Source: Chamaesiphon sp. 336R_metabinner_41
GTDB lineage: Bacteria; Cyanobacteriota; Cyanobacteriia; Cyanobacteriales; Chamaesiphonaceae
DNA length: 64,000 nt
Assembly (NCBI GenBank): GCA_025359915.1
Contig: JANYDE010000084.1
Coordinates: 48,987 to 112,986, forward strand
Direction of reading: 5' to 3'
Made by a program: the position numbers and the translations under genes. The notes beneath the pieces were generated by a model. That model was not told the DNA's origin. It was given only the letters and a program-made list of their open reading frames with translations, and ran no database searches. This document shows, in pieces, positions 18,973 through 27,961 of this stretch (its first letter is position 1; each line of letters opens with the position of its first letter).

Positions 18973-19857
18973 CTACGAGATTGCCTCCAACTCCGATCGA
19001 GTCCCCACTTGCGCCACGAGAATCCCCTCACAGGTGCGTTTAATCAATCCACCCAGCACTTTACCAGGGCCAACCTCGATCGACCGTTGAATCCCCAATT
19101 CGGGCAACTGGAGCGATATTTCCCGCCACCGCACCGAGCCAGTAATTTGTCTGTCGAGACGTTCTTTCAATTCATTCCCGTCGGTAGCAGGAATGGGCGA
19201 AACATTTGACAGCACAGGGATTTGAGCATCATTGAAAATAACAGGAGCCAATAACTTCCCAAACTCAGTCGCCGCTGTCGCCATCATCGGCGAATGGAAT
19301 GCACCAGAGACTTTGAGGGGAATTGCTCGCTTCAGTTTAATTTTAGCCACTACCGCCGCGATACCTTCAGGGGTTCCCGAAATTACCGCTTGAGCGGAGC
19401 TGTTATCATTAGCTAAGACGACACCTTCAGTTTCCGCAATCGCTGCATCTAATTGAGATCGATCGAATCCCAATAGAGCTGTCATCCCCCCTTCTGAAGC
19501 TAGAGCCATCAATTCGGCGCGACGTTTGACTAGTTGCAATCCCGTCTCAAAGTCAAATACTCCAGCCGTATAGAGCGCAACAAGCTCACCCAAACTATGC
19601 CCAGCAACAATATCAGGTGTCAATCCTTTTTGCTTAAGTTGATCTACTAAAATACATTCGATCGTATATAAGCAAGGTTGAGTGTATTGAGTATTTGCCA
19701 ATTTTACTTCATCATTTTGGCAGATATCCACGATTGACCAACCCAATATTTCAGCGGCTCGATCGAATGTTGCTTTTGCAGCATCTATTTCTAATAAGTC
19801 TACTCCCATACTAAGGACTTGCGATCCTTGTCCAGGAAATACCCATGCAGTTTTCAT
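18973..19857 (-). CDS. fabD: Malonyl-CoA:ACP transacylase
   Basis: FabD loads malonyl groups onto acyl carrier protein for type II fatty acid synthesis in the cytosol. The 294 residues begin with TAWVFPGQGSQ, contain the nucleophile motif GHSLGEL (serine near residue 90) and the catalytic histidine in GAFHSPMM (about 200). The length and the start at the ATG at 19857 are typical. It is the last gene of a leftward plsX-fabH-(AAA/M41 protease)-fabD group, but 215 bp with a strong hairpin and heptamer repeats separate it from the protease gene, so it may have its own promoter. The NRPS-PKS has its own in-line AT, so FabD need not serve that pathway. Confidence 0.96.
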   Translation of the reverse strand: MKTAWVFPGQGSQVLSMGVDLLEIDAAKATFDRAAEILGWSIVDICQNDEVKLANTQYTQPCLYTIECILVDQLKQKGLTPDIVAGHSLGELVALYTAGVFDFETGLQLVKRRAELMALASEGGMTALLGFDRSQLDAAIAETEGVVLANDNSSAQAVISGTPEGIAAVVAKIKLKRAIPLKVSGAFHSPMMATAATEFGKLLAPVIFNDAQIPVLSNVSPIPATDGNELKERLDRQITGSVRWREISLQLPELGIQRSIEVGPGKVLGGLIKRTCEGILVAQVGTRSELEAIS

Positions 19858-19865
19858 AATTAGGG

Positions 19866-19905
<40 letters not shown>

Positions 19906-19976
19906 AGATGGAAGAACACAAATAACCTAATCCTGTCCATCCTGCTCGGTGCGCTGTCTTGTCGTTTTTTTATTCT

Positions 19977-20018
19977 GCGGCGTTTTTATTCGGGGGGAAC
20001 CCCAGAATAAAACGCCGC
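19977..20018 (-). terminator. Hairpin after the AAA/M41 protease gene
   Basis: A GCGGCG(T)5ATTC arm pairs with GAAT(A)4CGCCGC, giving a stem of about 14 pairs around a GC-rich loop. It lies 55 bases downstream of the leftward protease gene and 120 bases before fabD. It could end the upstream transcript. No long T-run follows, so a dispersed repeat is the alternative. Confidence 0.5.
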
Positions 20019-20072
20019 TAAACTCTCGGGGAACCCGAGGAACGCACATCCGCAAAATCCTCCAAATCCTGA

Positions 20073-21938
20073 TTAAACGGGTTTTGGTAGTAATTTATCG
20101 TAATCTGGAACTTCGAGAAATCCTTCAGCTTTGACTACTGCGGGTACACCATATTTTATCCCGATTGCGGCAACTTCTGCGGCTGCTAAATTACCAGTTG
20201 CGGCGAGTTGGACGGATAATTCTTGTAATAATGACTTATTAGAAGCTAGTAATTCTCTAGTTTCTGAGACTAATCGGGTAATCATTTTTTCGACATCGAC
20301 ATCTGTCGCTTTCATCTCCATGCTATGCCCATATTCGAGAGTATAGTTGGCTTGAAATTCTTCATCAAACCCATAGCGACGAATATAATCGATGGTGATT
20401 TTTGTAGCTTGTTCTCGATCGTGAATTCGTCCAACTGAAGCTAAGTTATCACCAAAAATAATATCTTCGGCTAATCCACCCGCGAGGTAGATTTTAACTT
20501 GTTTGACTAAGTTTTCTTTGGTTTCATAGATTTGGTGGGGGAAAGTAAAGCCACCCGCATAACTACTCGCGAGTTTAGATTTTAGTTGCAATGGTGCTAA
20601 TCCAAATAGCACCATATAAGCGACAGCATGACCGGATTCATGTACACTAATATTAGCCACAGTCGCAGCGAGATTGCTCTCCCGAATTTTGTCGATGCGT
20701 CCGACAAAGGGAATTATTTCTAATTGAGATCCAATCTGAGCTGAGATCTGCGATTTATTGAAGTCATAAACAATATCGATATTTTTCTCACTGCGTAATA
20801 GTGCGGTAAATAAGAATTTCGCTAAATTAGTTTCGAGAATATCAATCAAGCTAGAAAAAACTGGGCGCACACCTTGAACGGGAAACACACCATTTCGATA
20901 AACTAATTCATTAATCGATCGATCGACTGTCACCGTCACATCAAATTTAGTCTTAGTTGTCGTGATGATTCGATCGATCTCACACTGAATTAGCTGCTCA
21001 AAGTCACACTTTTTGAGACTGGAATAAATCAGATGAATATTCCCAAATCTCGCAACTTGTTCAGGGCGAAAACTCTTACTCAGCGCATTCTTGATATCCA
21101 CCATCGTAATTTTCTTGGTGAACGCATGGAAGATATCTGCATCTACATCTGACTCAGCGATTTGATTTGCCATTGCAAAAGCTTCATCCAAATTACCACT
21201 AATAATTATCAATGTCTTGGAATGATCGATCGGTTCGTAGACCTTTTTCTTTTGTTTAGCCATCCGAATCTGTTCGATCATCTGCATTTGGGACATATCC
21301 GCGATATCAGATATTTCGCCGTCTAATTGCAACATCGACTTGAGATTTTGCGCCTCATAAAAACCCATTGTTGGATTTTCATCGACATCTTCTTCGCCCC
21401 GCTCCTTGCGCTTCTTGATGTTTTTTTGCTGATACAAATAGTCTTGAATATAATAATCTAAATCGTCCTTAACTCGTTTAGACAATTTACCATCGCTCAA
21501 CAGCTCCCAGAAGTCCGTAAACTTAGAAGATTGAACTGGACTACCATCAGGATTAATCGTATTGAAACGTTGAATCTCATCGAATAAAACCATTGCTGGT
21601 TTGCCATCACTAATACTATTTCTACCTAGCGCAGAGCCAACTGAACTATCCCAGGAACCGCCTTCAGTATGACTAAGTTCGATCTCCACAAATCGATCCT
21701 GAAAATTGAGACATTTAACCAATCTCCGCACCAGATCTGTCTTACCTACCCCAGTCATCCCCCACAAATTGACGATAATTGGACGACTCAAAATCTCTGG
21801 CATCAAATACCAAATCTGAATATAATTGAGTAAATCGTCGATCGTTTCATCGATGCCGACAAAGTGAGTTTTAAGCTCGATTCTAGTAGTTTCTAATATT
21901 TGCTTACGTGCTTCAATCTGCTGAAAATCAATTTCCAT
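20073..21938 (-). CDS. Soluble AAA+ (Clp-like) motor fused to M41 (FtsH-like) zinc peptidase
   Basis: This 621-residue protein looks like a complete ATP-dependent protease in an unusual combination. The N-terminal half is AAA+: Walker A GMTGVGKTD (Lys66), Walker B VLFDEI (Asp120, Glu121), a sensor-1-like IIISGN, and a Clp/Hsp100 D2-style small-domain block VQGVRPVFSS with sensor-2 Arg358. A charged insert (about residues 160-240, rich in K, R, D and E) separates Walker B from sensor 1. The C-terminal half is an M41 metallopeptidase: HESGH (His433, Glu434, His437), a YLAGGLAEDIIFG block, and the third zinc ligand Asp507 in HDREQAT. No transmembrane helix or signal peptide is seen, unlike FtsH. 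It sits between fabH and fabD, so a role in turnover of lipid-synthesis enzymes is conceivable but unproven. The start at 21938 is the first ATG. Confidence 0.85.
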   Translation of the reverse strand: MEIDFQQIEARKQILETTRIELKTHFVGIDETIDDLLNYIQIWYLMPEILSRPIIVNLWGMTGVGKTDLVRRLVKCLNFQDRFVEIELSHTEGGSWDSSVGSALGRNSISDGKPAMVLFDEIQRFNTINPDGSPVQSSKFTDFWELLSDGKLSKRVKDDLDYYIQDYLYQQKNIKKRKERGEEDVDENPTMGFYEAQNLKSMLQLDGEISDIADMSQMQMIEQIRMAKQKKKVYEPIDHSKTLIIISGNLDEAFAMANQIAESDVDADIFHAFTKKITMVDIKNALSKSFRPEQVARFGNIHLIYSSLKKCDFEQLIQCEIDRIITTTKTKFDVTVTVDRSINELVYRNGVFPVQGVRPVFSSLIDILETNLAKFLFTALLRSEKNIDIVYDFNKSQISAQIGSQLEIIPFVGRIDKIRESNLAATVANISVHESGHAVAYMVLFGLAPLQLKSKLASSYAGGFTFPHQIYETKENLVKQVKIYLAGGLAEDIIFGDNLASVGRIHDREQATKITIDYIRRYGFDEEFQANYTLEYGHSMEMKATDVDVEKMITRLVSETRELLASNKSLLQELSVQLAATGNLAAAEVAAIGIKYGVPAVVKAEGFLEVPDYDKLLPKPV

Positions 21939-21963
21939 GATCTAGGGAATAGGGGATAGATCT

Positions 21964-22049
21964 GTAGTTGGGTTGAAGAATGAAACCCAACATCCACAAT
22001 ATTAATTGAGGGGATTGTTGGGTTTCGCTCGCGCTTCTACCCAACCTAC
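21964..22049. repeat. 86-bp MITE-like inverted-repeat element, copy 1
   Basis: The ends are GTAGTTGGGT and ACCCAACCTAC, with an inner inverted pair GAAACCCAA/TTGGGTTTC. The same layout occurs at 56374-56457. It lies between fabH and the AAA/M41 protease gene. No transposase is encoded. Confidence 0.8.
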
Positions 22050-22180
22050 GAATGGCTTTTTCTTACTCTGCGCTCTCTGCGTCTCTGTCTTGATTTGCTA
22101 AACCGTCGGGGAACTAGGGCGTACGCAAATCGCTGCGGTCGAATAAATTAGGATGTCGCTTCATTCTAGCCAACATAAAA

Positions 22181-23191
22181 TTATTGATTGCCCCATTTAA
22201 AAATGGCAGCACCCCAACTTAATCCAGCACCAAAACCGGAGGTCGCGATCGTATCACCAGATTTAATTTTACCCGATCTCACCGCTTCATTCAAAGCGAT
22301 CGGAATCGAAGCCGCCGAGGTATTCCCGTATTTAGCCACATTACTAATAACTTTTTCTGCTGATATCTGGAGACGTTGAGCAACAGCATCCATAATTCGT
22401 TGATTAGCTTGGTGGAGAATTAACCAGTCGATATCATCACTAGTTAGATTAGCTTGATGAATGACTTTATCGATCGCTTCTGGTACCCGATTGATCGCAA
22501 ACCGATAAACTTCCTTACCATTCATCGTGATGTATTGATACTTACCTTGGGTTAAAACCACTCCAGGAATTAATTCACTGAGTTCAGGTTTAAAAGCTAG
22601 ATTCAAACAGCAATTTTGACTACCATCGCTGCGAATTTCAAACCCTAATAATCGATCGACATTTTCACTCCCCTGCATCAACACCGCACCCGCACCATCA
22701 CCGAATAATACGCAGGTATTTCGATCGCTCCAATCCACCCACCGCGATAATAAATCAGCACCGATCACTAGAATATTCCGATAGGTACCCGATCGCAAGA
22801 ATTGCGCCGCAGTCACCACTCCAAACACAAAACCCGAACAAGCCGCCGTCAGATCGAAAGCCACCGCCTTCGTCGCGCCTAACTGCGCTTGAATCTGACA
22901 AGCTGTACCAAATAAGTCCTCTGCCGAAGAAGTCGCCAGGATAATCATATCGACATCCGTCGCTGCTACTCCTGCCATCTCTAGAGCCTGTAGAGCCGCT
23001 TGAGTCGCAAAACCAGCCAAAGACTCATTCTTGTGGCTAATGTGCCGCTGACGTATCCCTGTGCGGCTAGCAATCCACTCATCGGAGGTATCTACCACCT
23101 GCGCTAACGCATCATTGAGAACTACTGTCTCTGGTGCAGCCGCACCGCATCCAATAAAAGTGACTCCCATTAGCGAGTGATTTGATGGCAT
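22181..23191 (-). CDS. fabH: 3-oxoacyl-ACP synthase III
   Basis: FabH condenses acetyl-CoA with malonyl-ACP to start fatty acid chains. The 336 residues include the active cysteine in LTAACSGFVFG (about residue 120), the histidine in LHQANQRI (about 255) and the asparagine in NVAKYGNTSAAS (about 285). SDEWIASRTGIRQRHI near residue 35-50 is a family signature. The first ATG at 23191 gives seven extra residues before MGVTFIGCG; the internal ATG at 23170 is an equally good start. It follows plsX in the same direction by 156 bp, the usual plsX-fabH order. Confidence 0.95.
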   Translation of the reverse strand: MPSNHSLMGVTFIGCGAAAPETVVLNDALAQVVDTSDEWIASRTGIRQRHISHKNESLAGFATQAALQALEMAGVAATDVDMIILATSSAEDLFGTACQIQAQLGATKAVAFDLTAACSGFVFGVVTAAQFLRSGTYRNILVIGADLLSRWVDWSDRNTCVLFGDGAGAVLMQGSENVDRLLGFEIRSDGSQNCCLNLAFKPELSELIPGVVLTQGKYQYITMNGKEVYRFAINRVPEAIDKVIHQANLTSDDIDWLILHQANQRIMDAVAQRLQISAEKVISNVAKYGNTSAASIPIALNEAVRSGKIKSGDTIATSGFGAGLSWGAAIFKWGNQ

Positions 23192-23330
23192 TTAGATTAG
23201 GGGGATGGGGGGATGGGAGATGGGGAGACGGGGGACGGGGGGATGGGGGGACTGGGGGACTGGGAGGAAAAATCCCCTCCTGGGAGGGGCGATAGAGTCG
23301 CAGACTCTATCGGGGTGGGTCTCCCTTTCC
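23192..23330. repeat. G-rich tandem repeats and AATCCCCTCC dispersed repeat
   Basis: The fabH leader contains GGGGGATGG-type tandem repeats, followed by AAAAATCCCCTCCTGGGAGGGG and a hairpin GATAGAGTC/GACTCTATC. The second part belongs to the dispersed family seen at 18921, 54896 and 58732. Confidence 0.75.
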
Positions 23331-23347
23331 CCTAACATCACTAGAAA

Positions 23348-24400
23348 CTATTCACTAGCGACAGTTTCGGCTGGTGTTGCTTTATCACGAATAGAAGACT
23401 TAATTTGTGCGATGACGTTTTTATCGACAGCACTTTTGGCAGATCGAATGGCATTGGCGATCGAGAACGCATCCGAGCTACCATGACTGATAATGCACAC
23501 GCCTTCTACTCCTAATAATAAACCACCCCCATGCTCGGCGGCATCGATCCGCTTTTTCAGGCGTTTGAGATTGGGTGCGAGTAGGGCTGTACCTACCTTG
23601 CCATTTAGCCCCCGTGGTAACTCTTCCTTGAGCATCTGCACGACGATATTACCTACCGCTTCGGCAAACTTGAGCAAGATATTCCCCACGAAACCATCGC
23701 AGACAATTACATCAAAATTGCCTGATAAAACATCGCGCCCTTCAGCATTCCCGACAAAATTGATATGGTCATTTTGTTGCAAGCTTTCATGCGCTTTCAC
23801 GGCAACTTCATTACCCTTAGATTCTTCCTCGCCGATATTCAGCAAGCCAACTTTCGGCGTTTCCACACCCAGCACATACTCACTATAAACCGAACCCATC
23901 ACGGCAAATTGTTCGAGGTATTTGGGGCGACAATCGACATTCGCGCCGACATCCAAAATCACCACCGATTTATCCGCCCGATTCGTCGGAAAAATTGCCG
24001 CAATCGCCGGACGATCTATTCCCCGCAAACGTCCTAATCTCAATAATGCAGCCGCCATCGCCGCGCCAGAATGTCCCGCCGAAACTACTGCATCGGCTTT
24101 ACCCTCTTTGACGAGCTGCATCGCCACATTGATCGAAGCCTTGGGTTTGCGGCGCAAAGCACTCAGAGGTTCTTCATCCATTTCAATCGTCCCCTCAGCC
24201 GGAACAATTTCCAGTTTGGGAGGATTTGGATGTTGGTTCAGACAAGCCTGAATTTGGTCAGGATCGCCTACCAGTATCACATCTACGTCTGTTAATTCTG
24301 TTTGGGCTTGGATCGCCCCCGCGACTATGGCGGCGGGTGCATCATCCCCACCCATTGCGTCAAGTGCGATGCGTGCGCGAGTTGAAGCCATTGATGCCAC
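23348..24400 (-). CDS. plsX: Phosphate acyltransferase
   Basis: PlsX converts acyl-ACP to acyl-phosphate, the acyl donor for PlsY in phospholipid synthesis. The 350 residues show RIALDAMGGDDAP at the N-terminus, SAGHSGAAMAAALL (about 105), the IAAIFPTN block, LDVGANVDC, NIGEEESKGNE and CDGFVGNILLK. The C-terminus has GVCIISHGSSDA. The ATG at 24400 is used here; the ATG three codons later (24391) is equally possible. It leads the leftward plsX-fabH group. It acts at the cytosolic face of the membrane, and no membrane segment is expected or seen. Confidence 0.96.
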   Translation of the reverse strand: MASMASTRARIALDAMGGDDAPAAIVAGAIQAQTELTDVDVILVGDPDQIQACLNQHPNPPKLEIVPAEGTIEMDEEPLSALRRKPKASINVAMQLVKEGKADAVVSAGHSGAAMAAALLRLGRLRGIDRPAIAAIFPTNRADKSVVILDVGANVDCRPKYLEQFAVMGSVYSEYVLGVETPKVGLLNIGEEESKGNEVAVKAHESLQQNDHINFVGNAEGRDVLSGNFDVIVCDGFVGNILLKFAEAVGNIVVQMLKEELPRGLNGKVGTALLAPNLKRLKKRIDAAEHGGGLLLGVEGVCIISHGSSDAFSIANAIRSAKSAVDKNVIAQIKSSIRDKATPAETVASE

Positions 24401-24449
24401 TGATAGAAACCTTCAGAATTTTACCAGACTATGGTTAGTGTGGGAAGGG

Positions 24450-24515
24450 TCGGGAGGGGGAGGCTTGGAGACTTGGAGATTTGGAGACTTGGAGATTTAG
24501 AGACTTGGAGACGGG
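24450..24515. repeat. Heptamer repeat (TTGGAGA)n
   Basis: About eight TTGGAGA/TTGGAGA-like units lie in the divergent spacer between plsX and gcvT. This is another 7-base short tandem repeat, similar in unit to that at 990-1097. Confidence 0.8.
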
Positions 24516-24603
24516 GGGATCTACTTGGCAGCCAGGGAGGTGGATTAGCAGTTAGGATGATTTGAGAATCGATACTAAATTAATTCATAGCAGGTAAATA
24601 GCA

Positions 24604-25713
24604 GTGGCTGCATTAGAACCAAATACTCCATTACGCACACCATTATACGATCGAGCAATTGCACTCAATGCTAGGATGACAGCTTTTTCTGGATGGGAAA
24701 TGCCCGTTCAGTTTAGTGGGATTGTCCCCGAACATACCGCGATTCGCGATCGAGTGGGGATGTTTGATATTTCCCACATGGGTAAGTTTATCTTGCAGGG
24801 CGAGCAGGCGATTGAGCAACTCCAGAAGTTAGTCCCTTCGGATCTAAGTCGGCTCCAACCTGGGCAAGCTCAATATACGGTGTTATTAAATCAGCAGGCG
24901 GGAATCGTTGATGACATCATTGTCTATCAAGAAGGCGCGGGAAATGTAGTCGTTATCGTCAATGCGGGGACGAAAGATAAGGATAAAGACTGGTTATTAG
25001 CGCATTTAGATCTAAATCTAGTTAAATTCCAAGATATCTCTGCCGAGCAAACCCTCATTGCCATCCAAGGGCCAGAAACAGTCCGTCATCTGCAACAATT
25101 AGTCGATATCGATCTCACCCAAATAACGAATTTCGGTCATTCCAGAGCTTTTATTTTTAAAAGCCCCGCTTTTATCGCCCGCACTGGCTACACGGGTGAG
25201 GATGGATTTGAGGTGATGGTTGCGCCCGAAATCGGTATTCAACTATGGGATGCACTGTTGGCATCTGGGGTGACTCCCTGCGGCTTAGGAGCGCGAGACA
25301 CCCTCCGATTGGAAGCGGCGATGTGTTTGTATGGTCAGGAGATTAGCGACACTACCACGCCCCTAGAAGCAGGCTTAGGCTGGTTGGTGCATTTAGATAC
25401 CAAGGGCGATTTTATCGGGCGGGATCTTTTAGTTCGCCAAAAAGCCGAAGGAGTTAATCGGAAATTAGTCGGGTTGAATATGCAAGGACGTTATATCGCT
25501 CGTCATGATTATCCCGTAGTTATTAATGGTCAACCCGCAGGTATCGTTACTAGTGGTACCATGTCTCCTACTCTCGGTCAAGCGATCGCGCTGGCATATG
25601 TGCCGACGCAATTCGCCCAGTTAGGGCAAGTAGTCGAAGTCGAAATTCGCGGGAAATTGCATCCAGCTACTGTAGTGAAAAAACCATTCTATCGCTCTAC
25701 AAATCGCGTCTAA
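24604..25713 (+). CDS. gcvT: Glycine cleavage system T protein (aminomethyltransferase)
   Basis: GcvT transfers the methylene carbon from the aminomethyl-lipoyl H protein to tetrahydrofolate, releasing ammonia; this is part of photorespiratory glycine breakdown in cyanobacteria. The 369 residues show TPLYDRAIALNARMTAFSGWEMPVQF-type N-terminus, FDISHMGK (about 57), YTGEDGFEV (about 200), GLGARDTLRLEAAMCLYG with the folate-site Asp, and a C-terminal GCV_T beta-barrel. The start is GTG at 24604, just after AGGTAAATAGCA. It is divergent from plsX. No glycine riboswitch was recognised in the leader, which consists mainly of heptamer repeats. Confidence 0.95.
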   Translation: MAALEPNTPLRTPLYDRAIALNARMTAFSGWEMPVQFSGIVPEHTAIRDRVGMFDISHMGKFILQGEQAIEQLQKLVPSDLSRLQPGQAQYTVLLNQQAGIVDDIIVYQEGAGNVVVIVNAGTKDKDKDWLLAHLDLNLVKFQDISAEQTLIAIQGPETVRHLQQLVDIDLTQITNFGHSRAFIFKSPAFIARTGYTGEDGFEVMVAPEIGIQLWDALLASGVTPCGLGARDTLRLEAAMCLYGQEISDTTTPLEAGLGWLVHLDTKGDFIGRDLLVRQKAEGVNRKLVGLNMQGRYIARHDYPVVINGQPAGIVTSGTMSPTLGQAIALAYVPTQFAQLGQVVEVEIRGKLHPATVVKKPFYRSTNRV

Positions 25714-25753
25714 AACAGAGATGGGGTGAATTCAATTGAGTTCACTCTATCTC

Positions 25754-25841
25754 TGTTTGAAAATATTGTGAGTGTCTGAAACCTAGACGGTGGGCACTGC
25801 CCACCCTACAGATGATTGACTGTGTTTGAAAATATTGTGAG
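25754..25841. repeat. 19-bp direct repeats flanking a GTGGGCA palindrome
   Basis: TGTTTGAAAATATTGTGAG occurs at 25754-25772 and again at 25823-25841. Between the copies is the palindrome GGTGGGCACTGCCCACC. This is in the convergent spacer between gcvT and the polyprenyl synthase. Confidence 0.8.
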
Positions 25842-25844
25842 GAC

Positions 25845-25877
25845 AGATCCCCGACTTTTTCAAAAAGTCGGGGATCT
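25845..25877. terminator. AGATCCCCGACT palindrome, bidirectional terminator candidate
   Basis: AGATCCCCGACTTTTT and its exact complement AAAAAGTCGGGGATCT face each other around a single base, 16 pairs. It sits between the stops of convergent gcvT and the polyprenyl synthase. The T and A tracts within the arms allow termination in both directions. Related copies are at 32414 and 52172. Confidence 0.7.
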
Positions 25878-25886
25878 TGGCTAGAT

Positions 25887-26858
25887 TTAATACAACCGCT
25901 TCAATACATAATCGGATAGATCGAACAATGCTTGGCGTGAATCAGAAGGAGCCAATCCAGACAATTGAGCCAGAGCCAATTGAGCATGGTGATTTGCTAG
26001 AGCGCGAGATTTGGCAATCCCATCGCTATTTAGCACCAAACTAATTGCCTTCTCCAAATCGGCTGCATCTTCAAACTCAGTAGCAATTAATTCGACGAGT
26101 TGAGGATATTCCTCCATCGCATATATCGTCGGCGCAGTCAGATTACCACTCGCTAAATCCGAACCAGCAGGTTTACCCAATACTTCATCTGAAGCCGTAA
26201 AATCGAGAATATCATCGACAATCTGGAATGCTAATCCTAAATTACGCCCGTAGAGATATAGTTGCTCGCAGATCTCTGTAGACTTGTCACTCAGCAAGCC
26301 CGCAGCCTTGGCACTATTTGCCAGGAGAGAGGCAGTCTTATAATAACTCTTCTCTAAATAGGCTTCGATCGAGAAATCCGTTTCAAATTGATTTAAGCCT
26401 TGCTGAATTTCACCCTCAGCTAAGTCCATAATCACCCGTGACAGCAGTTTAACTACTTCGAGGTTATCTAGGTTCGCTAGATACCAGGAGGACTGTGCAA
26501 ATAGGAAATCGCCCGCTAGTACCGCAATCCGATTATCAAATAGGCTGTGAACTGTTGGTACGCCTCTGCGGGTATCTGCTGTATCTAGTACGTCATCATG
26601 GACGAGACTAGCGGTGTGAATCATTTCAGTGATTTCGGCGAGTCTGCGATGACGTGGGGTAATTTCTTCCCCAGGCATCGTCGCCCGTGCCACGAGTAAC
26701 ACGATAGCTGGGCGCACGCGCTTACCACCAGCCCCGAATAAATGTTCTGCTGCTGCGTATAAAATTGGGTGACTGGCACCGACGAGATTTTTGAGATTCT
26801 CCGTTAAAACTTCTAAGTCAGTTTCAACGGGGGCAAATAGGGATTTCACTGAGGTCAT
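25887..26858 (-). CDS. All-trans polyprenyl (solanesyl-type) diphosphate synthase
   Basis: This is a class I prenyltransferase that extends allylic diphosphates with isopentenyl diphosphate to a long chain, most likely the nonaprenyl tail of plastoquinone. The 323 residues contain GGKRVRPAIVLLV, the first aspartate motif HDDVLD(TADTRRG) near residue 90, and the second motif QIVDDILDF near 215. FAQSSWYLANL and GNLTAPTIYAM are typical of the cyanobacterial/plastid solanesyl synthases. The start at 26858 gives a short leader before the conserved VGASHPIL region, as in relatives. Chain length cannot be proven from motifs. Its neighbours murI and the amidases point the same way. Confidence 0.92.
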   Translation of the reverse strand: MTSVKSLFAPVETDLEVLTENLKNLVGASHPILYAAAEHLFGAGGKRVRPAIVLLVARATMPGEEITPRHRRLAEITEMIHTASLVHDDVLDTADTRRGVPTVHSLFDNRIAVLAGDFLFAQSSWYLANLDNLEVVKLLSRVIMDLAEGEIQQGLNQFETDFSIEAYLEKSYYKTASLLANSAKAAGLLSDKSTEICEQLYLYGRNLGLAFQIVDDILDFTASDEVLGKPAGSDLASGNLTAPTIYAMEEYPQLVELIATEFEDAADLEKAISLVLNSDGIAKSRALANHHAQLALAQLSGLAPSDSRQALFDLSDYVLKRLY

Positions 26859-27078
26859 CGATCGAGCAGCTCAGAGGAGAGTTTACGAAAGTTTACATAC
26901 ATTCTAAGCTATTTTTGAGGGGATAGGGGATGGTGGATGGTTCGGTTGTTGGTTACGGTGATTTACTCTTTTCTCACGCAACAATATAGACAATTGCGTT
27001 GGAGGAGCCTCTGTTCGAGAATCTGTCTATTCACCATCACCGTTACACACTATCCACTACCAACTATCCACCACAGTC

Positions 27079-27918
27079 CTAAACCGTTACTGCTGGCAAA
27101 ACTGTTTGCGCGACTAATGGTTGACTGGGTAGCCATTGGGTGGCAAGTTGGGCAAATTGTTGGGGGTCGCCGCTGACTGTAAAGCTAGTAGCTAAAGCTT
27201 TAGTATGGCTTTGGATGCCCAACAGATTTAGTTCTTGGGCGGCTGCTGTGACAACGTGAATCGCTGGATTGACAAATTGGACACTATGGGGAATAAATTT
27301 CCGTAAGACTGGTTCAAGATGGGGATAATGAGTACAACCATAGACTAAAGTATCGATCGATCGATCGAGTAATGGTTGAATATACTCTTTGGCAATCGCT
27401 AGAGTATGTGGTTCTTCTAAGCGATTATTTTCAATTAATGGCACAAATTCAGGGCAGGCAATTTGCCAAACTTCGGCTCCAGGATTTGCTTCCCGAATGG
27501 CATTCAGATAAGCATTGCTATTCACCGTAGCTGGAGTCGCAATCACCCCAATTCTTTGCCCTTGACGAGCGGCGGCTCTGGCTCCAGGTAAAATCACTCC
27601 TAGGATTGGCAAGTCATATTCAGCTCGAACGGTTTCTAGGGCAAGGGCAGAACTGGTATTGCAGGCCATAATTGCCATCTTCACCCGTTGCGATACCATC
27701 CAATCCAAGGTTTCGCGAGTAAACTGCAAAATCTCTGCCGCACTTCGAGTACCATAGGGCACCCGCGCAGTATCCCCAAAGTACAATACTGACTCCTGGG
27801 GAAGTTGGCGATAGATTTCTTGCAAGACAGTCAATCCTCCCACTCCACTGTCAAATACGCCGATTCTAGCAATTTCGTCTGCTGGGATGTGGAGGTTCGA
27901 GGTAAATCGGTCTTGCAT
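27079..27918 (-). CDS. murI: Glutamate racemase
   Basis: MurI interconverts L- and D-glutamate to supply D-Glu for peptidoglycan. The 279 residues show IGVFDSGVGGLTV (Asp/Ser of the active site, about 20), YFGDTARVPYG, the first catalytic cysteine in MACNTSSA (about 82), and the second in VYGCTHYPH (about 195). It is a cofactor-independent cytosolic enzyme. It follows the amidase gene in the same direction with only about 43 bp between, so the pair is probably an operon devoted to cell-wall metabolism. The ATG at 27918 is the natural start. Confidence 0.96.
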   Translation of the reverse strand: MQDRFTSNLHIPADEIARIGVFDSGVGGLTVLQEIYRQLPQESVLYFGDTARVPYGTRSAAEILQFTRETLDWMVSQRVKMAIMACNTSSALALETVRAEYDLPILGVILPGARAAARQGQRIGVIATPATVNSNAYLNAIREANPGAEVWQIACPEFVPLIENNRLEEPHTLAIAKEYIQPLLDRSIDTLVYGCTHYPHLEPVLRKFIPHSVQFVNPAIHVVTAAAQELNLLGIQSHTKALATSFTVSGDPQQFAQLATQWLPSQPLVAQTVLPAVTV

Positions 27919-27961
27919 ATAGTTAGGAAAGATCGAGAAAATATAAGTGGTTCACAAAAAC

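Noticed and set aside
18973..19857. fabD as a trans-acting AT for the NRPS-PKS
   Set aside because: The hybrid has its own in-line AT with intact catalytic serine and histidine, and fabD sits with plsX and fabH.
24401..24603. Glycine riboswitch before gcvT
   Set aside because: The leader is mostly heptamer repeats with no recognisable aptamer core.
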